A stretch of 64,000 nt of DNA from Streptomyces mutabilis (GCF_014649815.1 NZ_BMTT01000010.1:207303-271302); one strand, 5' to 3'. Numbered from the stretch's first letter, positions 35,728-46,250 are shown. The notes: a model not told the origin generated them from the sequence alone. Made by a program: numbers and translations.

Positions 35728-38595
35728 TTGTCCCCGACCAGCGAGACCGCGAACGGCGGCCGCCGACTCGTCATCGTCGAGTCGCCTGCCAAGGCGAAGA
35801 CGATCAAGGGCTATCTCGGCCCTGGATACGTCGTCGAGGCGAGCGTCGGGCACATCCGCGACCTTCCCAGCGGCGCCGCGGAGGTGCCGGAGAAGTACAC
35901 CGGCGAGGTCCGCCGCCTCGGCGTGGACGTCGAACACGACTTCCAGCCGATCTATGTGGTCAACGCGGACAAGAAGGCACAGGTCAAGAAGCTCAAGGAC
36001 CTGCTGAAGGACTCCGACGAGCTCTTCCTCGCCACCGATGAGGACCGCGAGGGCGAGGCCATCGCCTGGCACCTCCAGGAAGTCCTCAAGCCGAAGATCC
36101 CGGTCAAGCGCATGGTGTTCCACGAGATCACCAAGGACGCCATCCGGGCCGCCGTCGCCAACCCGCGCCAGCTCAACCAGAAGCTCGTCGACGCCCAGGA
36201 GACCCGCCGCATCCTCGACCGCCTCTACGGCTACGAGGTCTCGCCGGTCCTGTGGAAGAAGGTCATGCCGCGCCTGTCGGCCGGCCGCGTCCAGTCCGTC
36301 GCGACCCGGCTCGTGGTCGAGCGGGAGCGCGAGCGCATGGCGTTCCGCTCCGCCGAGTACTGGGACCTCACCGGCACCTTCGCCACCGGCCGCGCGGGCG
36401 CCGCCTCCGACCCGTCGTCGCTGGTCGCGCGCCTGCAGACCGTCGACGGCCGGCGCGTCGCGCAGGGCCGCGACTTCGACTCCCTGGGGCAGCTGAAGAG
36501 CGCGAACACCCTCCACCTCGACGAGGCGAACGCCCGCGCGCTCGCCGCCGCGCTGGAGAACACGCGCTTCGCGGTGCGCTCCGTCGAGTCCAAGCCGTAC
36601 CGCCGCTCGCCGTACGCGCCGTTCCGTACCACCACGCTGCAGCAGGAGGCCTCGCGCAAGCTCGGCTTCGGCGCCAAGGCGACGATGCAGATCGCGCAGA
36701 AGCTGTACGAGAACGGCTACATCACCTACATGCGTACGGACTCGACGACGCTGAGCGACACGGCGGTCGCCGCCGCCCGCGCCCAGGTCACGCAGCTGTA
36801 CGGCGCCGACTACCTGCCCGCCCAGCCGCGGACGTACGCCGGCAAGGTCAAGAACGCGCAGGAGGCGCACGAGGCGATCCGCCCCTCCGGCGACCGCTTC
36901 CGCACGCCCGCCGAGACCGGGCTGACCGGCGACCAGTTCAAGCTGTACGAGCTGATCTGGAAGCGGACCGTCGCCTCCCAGATGAAGGACGCGACCGGCA
37001 ACAGCGTCACCGTGAAGATCGGCGGCGCCGCCTCCGACGGCCGGGACGTCGAGTTCAGCGCGTCCGGCAAGACGATCACCTTCCACGGCTTCCTCAAGGC
37101 CTACGTCGAGGGCGCCGACGACCCGAACGCCGAGCTGGACGACCGCGAGCGCCGGCTGCCGCAGGTCGCCGAGGGCGACGCGCTGACGGCCGCGGAGATC
37201 ACGGTCGACGGCCACGCCACCAAGCCCCCGGCCCGCTACACCGAGGCGTCGCTGGTCAAGGAGCTGGAGGAGCGCGAGATCGGCCGCCCGTCGACGTACG
37301 CGTCGATCATCGGCACCATCCTGGACCGTGGCTACGTCTTCAAGAAGGGCACGGCACTCGTCCCGTCCTTCCTCTCCTTCGCCGTGGTCAACCTCCTGGA
37401 GAAGCACTTCGGCCGGCTCGTCGACTACGACTTCACCGCCAAGATGGAGGACGACCTCGACGCCATCGCCCGCGGCGAGGCCCAGGCCGTGCCGTGGCTG
37501 CGGCGCTTCTACTTCGGCGAGGGCGACGGTGCCGGCAACGGCGGCGCCGCCGACGCCGGCAACGGCGACGGGGACCACCTCGGCGGCCTCAAGGAGCTGG
37601 TGACCGACCTCGGCGCCATCGACGCGCGCGAGGTGTCCTCCTTCCCCGTCGGCGACGACATCGTGCTGCGCGTCGGCCGCTACGGCCCGTACGTCGAGCG
37701 CGGCGAGAAGGACGCCGAGAACCACCAGCGCGCCGACGTCCCCGAGGACCTGGCGCCGGACGAGCTGTCCGTCGAGCTGGCGGAGGAACTGCTCGCCAAG
37801 CCGAGCGGCGACTTCGAGCTGGGCACCGACCCGGCCACCGGCCACGCCATCGTCGCCAAGGACGGCCGCTACGGCCCGTACGTCACCGAGGTGCTGCCCG
37901 AGGGCACCCCGAAGACCGGCAAGAACGCCGTGAAGCCGCGCACGGCCTCGCTGTTCAAGTCGATGTCCCTGGACACGGTGACCCTCGACGACGCCCTGAA
38001 GCTCATGTCGCTGCCGCGCGTCGTCGGCACCGACGCGGAGGGCGTGGAGATCACCGCGCAGAACGGCCGCTACGGCCCGTACCTGAAGAAGGGCACGGAC
38101 TCGCGGTCCCTCACGTCCGAGGAGCAGCTCTTCACGATCACGCTTGAGGAGGCGCTGGCGATCTACGCCCAGCCCAAGCAGCGTGGCCGGGCCGCGGCCA
38201 AGCCGCCGCTGAAGGAGCTGGGCACCGACCCGGTCAGCGAGAAGCCGGTCGTCGTCAAGGACGGCCGCTTCGGCCCGTACGTCACCGACGGCGAGACCAA
38301 CGCGACCCTGCGCTCCGGCGACAGCGTCGAGGACATCACGCCGGAGCGCGGCTACGAGCTGCTCGCCGAGAAGCGCGCCAAGGGCCCCGCCAAGAAGACG
38401 GCGAAGAAGGCCACGAAGAAGACGGCCGCCAAGAAGGCTCCGGCCAAGAAGACCGCCGCGAAGAAGACGGCGGCGGCGAAGACGACGGCCGCCAAGAAGA
38501 CCACGGCCAAGACCGCGGCGAAGAAGACGGCCACCAAGACGGCCACGAAGACGGCGGCCAAGAAGGCGACCGCCGCCAAGACGTCCGAGGACTGA
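35728..38595 (+). CDS. topA: DNA topoisomerase I with Lys/Ala C-terminal tail
   Basis: A 955-residue type IA topoisomerase that relaxes negative supercoils. The TOPRIM domain has [12 protein letters not shown] and DEDREGEA. The active-site Tyr is probably Tyr334 in TYMRTDS. Instead of zinc fingers, the C-terminal half has four repeats around GRYGPYV/GRFGPYV (near residues 648, 711, 778 and 845). From residue about 884 to the end a Lys/Ala/Thr tail (KKTAAKK-type repeats) follows, which in Streptomyces TopA confers processivity. TTG at 35728 with GGAGAG upstream is chosen because it gives the known N-terminus and near the known length. Confidence 0.94.
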   Translation: MSPTSETANGGRRLVIVESPAKAKTIKGYLGPGYVVEASVGHIRDLPSGAAEVPEKYTGEVRRLGVDVEHDFQPIYVVNADKKAQVKKLKDLLKDSDELFLATDEDREGEAIAWHLQEVLKPKIPVKRMVFHEITKDAIRAAVANPRQLNQKLVDAQETRRILDRLYGYEVSPVLWKKVMPRLSAGRVQSVATRLVVERERERMAFRSAEYWDLTGTFATGRAGAASDPSSLVARLQTVDGRRVAQGRDFDSLGQLKSANTLHLDEANARALAAALENTRFAVRSVESKPYRRSPYAPFRTTTLQQEASRKLGFGAKATMQIAQKLYENGYITYMRTDSTTLSDTAVAAARAQVTQLYGADYLPAQPRTYAGKVKNAQEAHEAIRPSGDRFRTPAETGLTGDQFKLYELIWKRTVASQMKDATGNSVTVKIGGAASDGRDVEFSASGKTITFHGFLKAYVEGADDPNAELDDRERRLPQVAEGDALTAAEITVDGHATKPPARYTEASLVKELEEREIGRPSTYASIIGTILDRGYVFKKGTALVPSFLSFAVVNLLEKHFGRLVDYDFTAKMEDDLDAIARGEAQAVPWLRRFYFGEGDGAGNGGAADAGNGDGDHLGGLKELVTDLGAIDAREVSSFPVGDDIVLRVGRYGPYVERGEKDAENHQRADVPEDLAPDELSVELAEELLAKPSGDFELGTDPATGHAIVAKDGRYGPYVTEVLPEGTPKTGKNAVKPRTASLFKSMSLDTVTLDDALKLMSLPRVVGTDAEGVEITAQNGRYGPYLKKGTDSRSLTSEEQLFTITLEEALAIYAQPKQRGRAAAKPPLKELGTDPVSEKPVVVKDGRFGPYVTDGETNATLRSGDSVEDITPERGYELLAEKRAKGPAKKTAKKATKKTAAKKAPAKKTAAKKTAAAKTTAAKKTTAKTAAKKTATKTATKTAAKKATAAKTSED

Positions 38596-38643
38596 TCCGG
38601 TCTCAGGGCACCGTGCGGCGGCACCCGTCGTTCGCTGAGCGAA

Positions 38644-38672
38644 CGCCCCGGCGCCTTTTCGGTGCCGGGGCG
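38644..38672 (+). terminator. terminator of topA
   Basis: A 12-bp stem (CGCCCCGGCGCC with complement, one G-T pair) has loop TTTTC and starts 49 bases after the stop. It separates topA from the thymidylate kinase fusion gene. Confidence 0.75.
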
Positions 38673-38728
38673 TGCGTACGTTCGGCCGGGAACGTCGGAC
38701 TGTCGGTGACGACCGATAGGCTGAACGC

Positions 38729-41700
38729 ATGACGCGAGCCGAGCAGCCAACGGCCCCTCACCCCGACCCGGACGACGCCCTCGTCGCGGACTCCCGCGAG
38801 CGTGCCGTCCGCGCCCTGCTGCGCCGACCGCGGTTGCGGCGGTTGTGGAGTGCACAGCTCGTGGGTGGTGTCGGCGACATCCTCGCCCTCCTGGTGCTGG
38901 TCCTCCTCGCCGTGCAGGCCGCGATCGGCGCGGGCTCCTTCGGCGGCGGTTACCGGGGCGTGGCGTTCGCAGTGGCGACCGTTTTCGGCGTACGCATCCT
39001 CGCGACGCTGCTCTTCGGCGCCGTCCTGCTCGGCCCGCTCACCTCGCTCACCTCTCCGGACGGCCCGCTCGACCGCCGCTGGACCATGGTCGGCGCCGAC
39101 GGGCTGCGGGCCGCCCTGCTGATCGTGGCGCCGCTCTGGATCGGCTGGACGCCGGACGACGCGCTGGCCTACCTCCTGGTGACCGTCTTCGTCACCGGGG
39201 TCGCCGAGCGCTTCTGGACCGTGTGCCGGGAGAGCGCGGCGCCCGCACTGCTGCCCGCGCCGCCCCCGGAGGGCGCGACGGTACGGCCGCTGCCGGACCA
39301 CATGGACGCGCTGCGCCGCCTGTCGTTGCGCACGGGGTTCGTGGCGGTGCCGCTCGCCGGTGCCGTGCTGGTCGTCGCGGGTCTCCTCAACAACCTGCTG
39401 GGCGCCGGCGTGGACTGGTTCGCCGAGCACCAGGCGGCGCTCGGTTCGTACGTCGCGGCCGGGCTGTTCGCCGCGTCCCTGTCCGTCGTCAGCTTCCTGG
39501 AGCTGCCCTCGGTGCGCACCCCGCGCGCGCGGTCGCCGCTGGAGGGCATGCGCCGACCCAAGAGCGGGACGGGCGCCGACAAGGGCCGCACCGGCGCCCT
39601 GCCCCTGCTGGTGTTCGCCTGCGCGGCGGTTGCCGCGGTGGTGGCCGCCGCGGTCGCCGTGGCGGTGCTGCACGCCAAGGATTTGGGTGGCGGCCCGGTG
39701 CTGTACGGGCTGACGGTGGGCGCGCTGACCGGCGGGGTCGTCGTCGGCATCCGTACGGCGCCCGCCCTGTTGCCGTCCCTGTCGCGCCGGCGGCTGCTGG
39801 CGCTGGCGATCGCCTTCGCCGGCGTCGCCCTGCTGGCCGCCGGGCTCGTCCCGGACGACACCACCGTGCTGCTGCTCCTGGCGCTGGCCGGCGCGGCGTC
39901 GGGCGTGTCCGCCAACACCGGGCACACACTGCTCGACCAGGAGACCGAGGACCACCGCCGGGCGCGGACGACCGACCACCTGCACGCGGTCGTCCGGGTG
40001 TACGTGGCGCTCGGCGCGATCGTCGCCCCCGTGGTGGCGGCGGCGATCGGACCGCACCGGCTGGAGAACGGCAAGTTCGTCTTCGCGCACGGCGGCGCCG
40101 CGTTCACGCTGATGCTGGCCGGCGCGCTGCTGCTGCCGGTGGCCGCACTGGTGCTCGCCAAGGTCGACGACCGCTCCGGGGTGCCGCTGCGGCAGGACCT
40201 GCGGGACGCACTGCTCGGCGGCGACGACCCGGTGCCGGCACCCGCGGCGAACGGATTCTTCATCGCCCTGGAGGGCGGCGACGGCGCCGGCAAGTCCACC
40301 CAGGCCGAGGCCCTCGCCGAGTGGATCCGCGGCAAGGGGCACGAGGTCGTGCTGACCCGTGAGCCGGGGGCGACCCCCGTGGGCAAGCGCCTGCGCTCCA
40401 TCCTGCTCGACGTGTCGAGCGCCGGCCTGTCGCACCGCGCGGAGGCGCTGCTGTACGCCGCCGACCGCGCGGAGCACGTCGACACCGTGGTCCGGCCCGC
40501 CCTGGAGCGCGGCGCCGTGGTCATCTCCGACCGGTACATCGACTCCTCGGTGGCCTACCAGGGCGCCGGGCGTGATTTGTCGCCGACCGAGATCGCCCGC
40601 ATCAACCGTTGGGCGACCGACGGGCTCGTACCCCACCTGACCGTGCTCCTGGACGTCTCGCCGGAGGCCGCGCGTGAGCGGTTCACCGAGGCGCCGGACC
40701 GGCTGGAGTCGGAGCCCGCCGAGTTCCACGCGCGCGTGCGCTCCGGCTTCCTGGCCCTGGCCGCCGCCGACCCCGGGCGCTACCTGGTGGTGGACGCCGG
40801 GCAGGAGCCCGAGGCCGTCACCACCGTCGTGCGCCACCGGCTCGACCAGGTGTTGCCGCTGTCCGAGGCCGAGATCAAGGCCCGGGAGGAGGCACGCCGC
40901 AGAGCCGAGGAGGAAGCGCGGCGCAAGGCCGAGGAGGAGGCCGCGCGCAAGGCCGAGGAGGAGCGCCTGGAGCGCGAGCGCCTCGAACAGCTGGAGCGGC
41001 TGCGTGCCGAGGAGGAGGAGCGCAAGCGGCGCGAGCTGGAGGAGGCGCAGCGGCGCGAGGCCGAGCGGCAGGCGGAGGAGGCCCGGCAGCGGGCCGAAGA
41101 AGCGCGCCGGAAGGCCGAGGAGGAGCGGGCGCGGCTCCTCGCGGAGGAGAAGGCGCGGGCCGAGGAGGATGCGCGCCGCCGCAAGCAGGCCGAGGAGGAG
41201 GAGCGGCTGCGGGCCGAGGCCGAGGCCCTCCGCCTGGAGAAGCAGCGCAAGGCCGAGGAGGCGCTGATGCGGGCCGAGCTGGCACGCCGGGCGGCGGAGC
41301 AGGCGGCGGCCGCGGCCGCGGCCGGCCCGAAGCCGACGGCTCCCCCTGCGGCCGACGCGCCCCGCCCGGCTCCGCCCGCACGGCACCACTCGGACGCGGC
41401 GACCGTGCCGACCCCGATCGTGACCCCGGCGAACGCGTCCGGCGGTCCGGCGGAGGACACGGCGGTACTGCGTCCGGTGCGGGACCCGGAGGACTCGCAC
41501 GGCGACGCCGGTGAGGGCGGCGCCCGTGACGGTGGGGCGCCCGGAGAGTCCGAGTCCGAGGTGACGGCAGAGCTGCCCAAGCCGCCCGCCGCGACAGGCG
41601 CGGCGGACGAGACGGCGGTCCTGCCGGCGGTGGAGCCGCGGGCCGAAGACGAGACGGCGGTCCTGCCGCCCGTCACGCCGTCAGCCGCCGACGAGACGGC

Positions 41701-42010
41701 CGTGTTGCCGCCCGTACGCGCGGAGGACCCGGCCGACCGGGTGCCGTCGGACTACTTCCGCAAGGAGGAACCGGCCGCCGGTTCCGACCGGTCCGGGGAG
41801 CCCCAGGACCGCACCCGCGAACTGCCCCGCGTCGACCCCGACCAGGCACCGCCCCGCAGGCGGCGGTCCGACTGGGCCGAGGAGACCCCGCTGGACGACC
41901 TGCCGACGCTGGCGGACGAGCTGCTCGGCCCGCGCGACGGGGACGACCCCGAGGCGGGCGGCCGCGGAGACGGAGGCCGCCGCGGCAAGGACGGCCGGGG
42001 CCGGCGCTGA
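38729..42010 (+). CDS. tmk: membrane protein-thymidylate kinase fusion with coiled coil
   Basis: A 1093-residue protein. Residues about 30-490 carry 10-12 hydrophobic helices of transporter (MFS-like) appearance. Residues about 508-715 are a thymidylate kinase with P-loop GGDGAGKST (about 515-523) and the DRYIDSSVAYQG motif; dTMP phosphorylation is needed for DNA synthesis. Residues about 715-860 are a Glu/Arg/Ala-rich coiled coil (EEARRRAEEEARRKAEEE style). The tail has four copies of a DETAVLPPV-like motif. The arrangement is known in Streptomyces, apparently as the housekeeping kinase. It is followed by holB after 121 bases, a replication cluster. Confidence 0.9.
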   Translation: MTRAEQPTAPHPDPDDALVADSRERAVRALLRRPRLRRLWSAQLVGGVGDILALLVLVLLAVQAAIGAGSFGGGYRGVAFAVATVFGVRILATLLFGAVLLGPLTSLTSPDGPLDRRWTMVGADGLRAALLIVAPLWIGWTPDDALAYLLVTVFVTGVAERFWTVCRESAAPALLPAPPPEGATVRPLPDHMDALRRLSLRTGFVAVPLAGAVLVVAGLLNNLLGAGVDWFAEHQAALGSYVAAGLFAASLSVVSFLELPSVRTPRARSPLEGMRRPKSGTGADKGRTGALPLLVFACAAVAAVVAAAVAVAVLHAKDLGGGPVLYGLTVGALTGGVVVGIRTAPALLPSLSRRRLLALAIAFAGVALLAAGLVPDDTTVLLLLALAGAASGVSANTGHTLLDQETEDHRRARTTDHLHAVVRVYVALGAIVAPVVAAAIGPHRLENGKFVFAHGGAAFTLMLAGALLLPVAALVLAKVDDRSGVPLRQDLRDALLGGDDPVPAPAANGFFIALEGGDGAGKSTQAEALAEWIRGKGHEVVLTREPGATPVGKRLRSILLDVSSAGLSHRAEALLYAADRAEHVDTVVRPALERGAVVISDRYIDSSVAYQGAGRDLSPTEIARINRWATDGLVPHLTVLLDVSPEAARERFTEAPDRLESEPAEFHARVRSGFLALAAADPGRYLVVDAGQEPEAVTTVVRHRLDQVLPLSEAEIKAREEARRRAEEEARRKAEEEAARKAEEERLERERLEQLERLRAEEEERKRRELEEAQRREAERQAEEARQRAEEARRKAEEERARLLAEEKARAEEDARRRKQAEEEERLRAEAEALRLEKQRKAEEALMRAELARRAAEQAAAAAAAGPKPTAPPAADAPRPAPPARHHSDAATVPTPIVTPANASGGPAEDTAVLRPVRDPEDSHGDAGEGGARDGGAPGESESEVTAELPKPPAATGAADETAVLPAVEPRAEDETAVLPPVTPSAADETAVLPPVRAEDPADRVPSDYFRKEEPAAGSDRSGEPQDRTRELPRVDPDQAPPRRRRSDWAEETPLDDLPTLADELLGPRDGDDPEAGGRGDGGRRGKDGRGRR

Positions 42011-42131
42011 GCCGTCGGCGCCCCGGCCCGGCGCCCGTTGTCAGTGCCGCCCCGCACAATGGAGGGCGCGACGCGAGTGCGGGGTGCGGCGCAGTACGAC
42101 GGCGGAGTGTGACGGAAGGACGGCGTGACCC

Positions 42132-43337
42132 ATGACCGTGTGGGACGACCTCGTCGGGCAGGAGAAGGTGAGCGAGCAGCTCGCCGCCGCTGCCCGGGAC
42201 GCCGACGCCTTCGTCACCGCCGCCGCGGCCGACGGCCCGCTGCCCGAGACGTCGAGCATGACGCACGCCTGGCTGTTCACCGGACCGCCCGGCTCCGGGG
42301 TGACGCAGACGGCACGCTCGTTCGCCGCCGCGCTCCAGTGCGTCAGCCCCGACCGGGCGCTCGGCGGCGTCCCCGGTTGCGGGTTCTGCGACGGCTGCCA
42401 CACCGCCCTCATCGGCACCCACGCGGACGTCAGCACGGTGACCGCCGTGGGCGCCGAGATCCGTGTCGCGGACATGCGGGACACGGTCCGCAAGTCCTTC
42501 ACCTCACCGGCGAACGGCCGCTGGCAGATCATCCTCGTCGAGGACGCCGAGCGGCTGAACGAGAAGTCCGCCAACGCCGTCCTCAAGGCCGTCGAGGAGC
42601 CGGCCCCGCGGACGGTCTGGCTGCTGTGCGCCCCGTCCGTCGAGGACGTCCTGCCCACCATCCGCTCCCGCTGCCGCCACCTGAACCTGCGCACTCCCTC
42701 GGTGGAGGCCGTGGCCGACATGCTCGTACGCCGTGAGGGCATCGAGCCGGACGTCGCCGCCGCGGCGGCCCGCGCCACCCAGGGCCACGTCGACCGCGCC
42801 CGGCGCCTGGCCACCGACCCGACCGCCCGCGAGCGCCGGGCCGCCGTGCTGAAGCTGCCGCTGCGGGTCGACGACGTCGGCAGCGCGCTCAAGGCGGCTC
42901 AGGAGCTGGTCGACGCGGCGGCCGCGGACGCCAGGCGGCTGGCCGAGGAGATGGACACCAAGGAGACCGAGGAACTGAAGGCGGCCCTCGGCGCGGCCCA
43001 GGGAGGCCGTCTGCCGCGGGGCACGGCGGGCGTGGTCAAGGACCTGGAGGACAACCAGAAGCGCCGCCGCACGCGCACCCAGCGCGACAGCCTCGACCTC
43101 GCCCTCGCCGACCTCACCGCCTTCTACCGCGACGTGCTCGCGCTCCAGCTCGGCTCCCGCGCTGCGATCGCCAACGCCGACGCCGAGGACGTCCTGGAGC
43201 GCATCGCCCGCGGCAGCTCCCCGGAGGCCACCCTCCGCCGCATCGAGGCCATCGCCGCCTGCGGGGAGGCCCTCGACCGCAATGTGCCGCCGCTGCTGGC
43301 CGTGGAGGCGATGACGATGGCCCTGAGATCGGGCTGA
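42132..43337 (+). CDS. holB: DNA polymerase III delta' subunit
   Basis: A 401-residue clamp-loader subunit. The RFC-like fold is recognisable from LVGQEKVSEQL, the zinc cluster CGFCDGC, VEDAERLNEKSANAVLKAVEEP and TIRSRCRHL. The Walker A is GPPGSGVTQT (near residue 51), where Lys is replaced by Val, consistent with the non-hydrolysing delta' role rather than gamma/tau. ATG at 42132. It lies directly after the thymidylate kinase gene, a conserved tmk-holB pairing in bacteria. Confidence 0.92.
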   Translation: MTVWDDLVGQEKVSEQLAAAARDADAFVTAAAADGPLPETSSMTHAWLFTGPPGSGVTQTARSFAAALQCVSPDRALGGVPGCGFCDGCHTALIGTHADVSTVTAVGAEIRVADMRDTVRKSFTSPANGRWQIILVEDAERLNEKSANAVLKAVEEPAPRTVWLLCAPSVEDVLPTIRSRCRHLNLRTPSVEAVADMLVRREGIEPDVAAAAARATQGHVDRARRLATDPTARERRAAVLKLPLRVDDVGSALKAAQELVDAAAADARRLAEEMDTKETEELKAALGAAQGGRLPRGTAGVVKDLEDNQKRRRTRTQRDSLDLALADLTAFYRDVLALQLGSRAAIANADAEDVLERIARGSSPEATLRRIEAIAACGEALDRNVPPLLAVEAMTMALRSG

Positions 43338-43464
43338 CCCGGGCTGACCCCGCCGGGCGGTCCGACCTGGCTGGACCGGGCGGGCCCGGTTGACCGCGTA
43401 ACTCGTACGAGGCACGTCGAGCACGCTGAGCGGCGCAGCCGTCGCGGAGAGTTACGCTCGCTGA

Positions 43465-45081
43465 ATGCACACAAGGCGCACCCACCGCAGGACCCGCATC
43501 GGCAGGACCCGTACCGGAGCCACGCTGCTCGCCGCCGCGCTGCTCGCCACCGCCTGCTCGGCCGGTGGCGCGTCGACCTCCGCCGGGGCGGCGGCCGAGG
43601 CGGTGGGGGCGACGCAGGCGGCCAAAATCTCCCTGGCCGCGTTGCCGCGGGCGACCCCCTCCGAGCTGGCGCCGTACTACGAGCAGAAGCTCGGTTGGCG
43701 CGACTGCGGCGTCCCCGGCTTCCAGTGCGCCACCATGAAGGCCCCGCTCGACTACGCGAAGCCGACCGAGGGGGACGTCCGGCTCGCCGTGGCCCGCAAG
43801 AAGGCCACCGGACCGGGCGAGCGGCTCGGCTCACTGCTGGTGAACCCGGGTGGCCCGGGCGGCTCGGCGATCGGCTACCTCCAGCAGTACGCGGGCATCG
43901 GCTACCCGAAGGAGGTCCGCGCCCAGTACGACATGGTGGCGGTCGACCCGCGGGGTGTGGCCCGCAGCGAGCCCATCGAGTGCCTCGACGGCCGCGAGAT
44001 GGACGCCTACACCCGGACGGACGTCACACCGGACGACGAGGGCGAGGCGGGCAAGCTGGTCGACGCGTACAAGGAGTTCGCCGAGGGCTGCGGGGCGGAC
44101 GCGCCGAAGCTGTTGCGGCACGTGTCGACCGTCGAGGCGGCCCGGGACATGGACATCCTGCGGGCGGTGCTGGGCGACGAGAAGCTGACCTACGTCGGAG
44201 CGTCGTACGGCACGTTCCTCGGGGCGACGTACGCCGGGCTGTTCCCGGACCGGGCGGGCCGCCTGGTCCTGGACGGCGCGATGGACCCCTCCCTGCCGGC
44301 GCGCCGGCTGAACCTGGAGCAGACGGCGGGCTTCGAGACGGCCTTCCAGTCCTTCGCGAAGGACTGCGTGAAGCAGCCGGACTGCCCCCTCGGGGACAAG
44401 AACACCACGCCCGGCCAGGCCGGGAAGAACCTGAAGGCCTTCTTCGACGACCTCGACGCCGAGCCGGTCCCCACGGGCGACGCCGACGGCCGCAAGCTCA
44501 CCGAGTCCCTGGCCACGACCGGCGTGATCGCGGCGATGTACGACGAGGGCGCCTGGCAGCAGTTGCGCGAGTCCCTGACCTCGGCGATGAAGGAGAACGA
44601 CGGCGCCGGCCTGCTGGTCCTCTCCGACAGCTACTACGAGCGCGGGGCCGACGGCAGCTACAGCAACCTGATGTTCGCCAACGCCAGCGTGAACTGCCTC
44701 GACCTCCCCGCGGCCTTCTCCTCCCCCGGCGAGGTGCGCGACGCGCTCCCCGACTTCGAGAAGGCGTCCCCCGTCTTCGGCGAGGGCCTCGCCTGGTCCT
44801 CCCTGAACTGCGCGTACTGGCCGGTCGAGCCCACGGGCGAGCCGCACCGAATCGAGGCCGCCGGTGCCACCCCGATCGTCGTGGTCGGCACCACCCGGGA
44901 CCCGGCCACCCCCTACCGCTGGGCCGAGGCACTGGCCGGCCAGCTCTCCTCCGGCCGCCTCCTCACCTACGAGGGCGACGGCCACACCGCCTACGGCCGG
45001 GGCAGTGCCTGCATCGACACCGCGATCAACACGTACCTGCTGCGCGGCACCGCGCCGGAAGACGGCAAACGCTGCTCGTGA
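43465..45081 (+). CDS. secreted tripeptidyl aminopeptidase-like S33 peptidase
   Basis: A 538-residue lipoprotein peptidase. The signal sequence ends in LLATAC (lipobox Cys about 30). The alpha/beta hydrolase core begins near LLVNPGGPGGSA (oxyanion region); the nucleophile motif is VGASYGTFLGA and the TAP-like C-terminal domain holds GTTRDPATPY (acid) and GDGHTAYGRG (His). It belongs to the Streptomyces Tap/SlpD/SlpE group, which release N-terminal tripeptides from secreted proteins. ATG at 43465 has AG-rich upstream sequence. A 9-bp inverted repeat lies in its promoter region. Next is tRNA-Thr. Confidence 0.9.
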   Translation: MHTRRTHRRTRIGRTRTGATLLAAALLATACSAGGASTSAGAAAEAVGATQAAKISLAALPRATPSELAPYYEQKLGWRDCGVPGFQCATMKAPLDYAKPTEGDVRLAVARKKATGPGERLGSLLVNPGGPGGSAIGYLQQYAGIGYPKEVRAQYDMVAVDPRGVARSEPIECLDGREMDAYTRTDVTPDDEGEAGKLVDAYKEFAEGCGADAPKLLRHVSTVEAARDMDILRAVLGDEKLTYVGASYGTFLGATYAGLFPDRAGRLVLDGAMDPSLPARRLNLEQTAGFETAFQSFAKDCVKQPDCPLGDKNTTPGQAGKNLKAFFDDLDAEPVPTGDADGRKLTESLATTGVIAAMYDEGAWQQLRESLTSAMKENDGAGLLVLSDSYYERGADGSYSNLMFANASVNCLDLPAAFSSPGEVRDALPDFEKASPVFGEGLAWSSLNCAYWPVEPTGEPHRIEAAGATPIVVVGTTRDPATPYRWAEALAGQLSSGRLLTYEGDGHTAYGRGSACIDTAINTYLLRGTAPEDGKRCS

Positions 45082-45209
45082 CCGCACCGGAAGCCCGCTG
45101 AAGCCCGTCCCGCCCGCCCCGGAGCCCAGGCCTTTGGGGCGGGTACGAAGCACCCTCGGAAACTGTGTAGACTTACCGACGTTGCTGATCGCACCATGGT
45201 GCGCAGCGC

Positions 45210-45283
45210 GCCGCCTTAGCTCAGATGGCCAGAGCAACGCACTCGTAATGCGTAGGTCTCGGGTTCGAATCCCGAAGGCGGCT
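45210..45283 (+). tRNA. tRNA-Thr(CGT)
   Basis: A 74-base cloverleaf with acceptor stem GCCGCCT/AGGCGGC, an anticodon stem ACGCA/TGCGT and loop CTCGTAA, giving anticodon CGT (reads ACG, Thr). The T arm contains GGTTCGAATCC. CCA is not encoded. The 3' half is the integration site of the element that follows; a 44-base copy of it lies at 47599-47642. Confidence 0.95.
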
Positions 45284-45290
45284 CTGTGGA

Positions 45291-45330
45291 AGCCCCAGAA
45301 CTCACTCGCCGTGATCTGGGGCTTTTGCTT
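45291..45330 (+). terminator. terminator downstream of tRNA-Thr
   Basis: A 9-bp stem, AGCCCCAGA with TCTGGGGCT, is followed by TTTGCTTT. By integration geometry this copy probably came with the element. Confidence 0.8.
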
Positions 45331-45339
45331 TCGGCGGAT

Positions 45340-45753
45340 GCGGCGGCGCCGCTGTGAGCGCGCCGCGCGAGTATCGGCGGTCTCAGTTCTGGTCTCGGTG
45401 GGGCCCGGATTCGGGGCCGACGGAGGCGGCGGCGGTGGCACGAAGAACTCGCCCATCCGCCGCATGGCGTCCTTGGACAGGTGCGACCGGCCCTTGACGT
45501 ACCGCCGAGTCTGACTGATCTGCGTGTGCCGCAGAATTTCCATGATGGGCATGTCGACGCCCAGCTCATTCAGGATCGTGCCGACGGTGTGGCGGCTCCC
45601 GTCGTAGCGGCCGGCCGTCCGGGCGCGAGAACACGACGTCGTGCTCCTGCCACAGTTCCCCGGCGGCTTCCCGTGCCGCTTCCTTCCGTGCCTTGTGGTC
45701 GTGCAGGAGGGGAACCAAGACGGGCGGGATCGGCACGGCGTTAGGCCTCTTCC
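45340..45753 (-). pseudogene. tyrosine integrase remnant
   Basis: C-terminal fragments of a phage-type integrase. RKRPNAVPIPPVLVPLL through VFSRPDGRP (45753-45620) is followed, after a frameshift and loss of about 30 residues, by DGSRHTVGTILNELGV (the RHxxT box), ILRHTQISQTRRYV (catalytic His and Tyr nucleophile) and KDAMRRMGEFF. No in-frame stop is reached before the tRNA. The N-terminal DNA-binding and core-binding parts are absent because a deletion joins it to tra sequence at about 45753. It cannot encode an active recombinase. Confidence 0.8.
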
Positions 45754-46250
45754 TGGTCAGCACGGTGCGGATGCCCATGGCGCGGGTGATCCGTATCACT
45801 TCGAGGATCTTCTCGCCGAGTTTGCGGACCTGCCGGTCCGGGCTGGCCAGGATCTCTGCGCCCTCGTCGATGACCAGCACGATCTGCGAGATCTACGCAC
45901 TGATGGGCAGCAGGTCGGTGTTGGTGCGGGCGAGTACGTCCTGGTAGTCCATCTTGCGCTGCTTGGCGACCCTGACCGCAGCCTCCAGCATCGTCATGGC
46001 CTCCTCGAACGTCCCGGCCAGCCAGTCCACGCCCGGCCGCGCGGGCTTGCCGTCCCCGGTCGTCACCTCGCAGTTCGAGGGCGGGCAGGACCCATGGGAG
46101 GCCGGCTGATCCGGCGTTGAGGTCGATCACCCAGGTCAGGATGTCGTCGGCGCGGGCGAATCCGGTCAGGATCGAGTGGACCATGTCGGTCTTGCCCGAT
46201 CCGGTCGGCCCGACGATGAGGGCGCACTGCTCGCGCAGGTAGGCGAGGGC
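45754..46250 (-). pseudogene. FtsK/SpoIIIE-like transfer protein remnant
   Basis: Fragments of a hexameric DNA translocase of the TraSA/TraB kind. The Walker A segment LIVGPTGSGKTDMVHSIL is near 46170-46225, followed by WVIDLNAGSAG. A frameshift follows, then TFEEAMTMLEAAVRVAKQRKMDYQ, an in-frame TAG at 45893-45895, and the Walker B segment VLVIDEGAEILA with the RAMGIRTVLT strand. The frameshift, stop and deletion junction make it non-functional. In intact AICEs this protein moves double-stranded DNA between hyphae. Confidence 0.8.

Noticed and set aside
35632-38730. Minus-strand frame of over 1000 codons opposite topA
   Set aside because: It is a shadow of topA: no ribosome site, low-complexity Leu/Arg/Gly/Val translation, no recognisable domain.
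43831-45552. A 573-codon minus-strand frame starting in the integrase remnant
   Set aside because: Only the first 40 or so codons are integrase; the rest is antisense tRNA (giving the typical GIRTRDL translation) and antisense peptidase gene.
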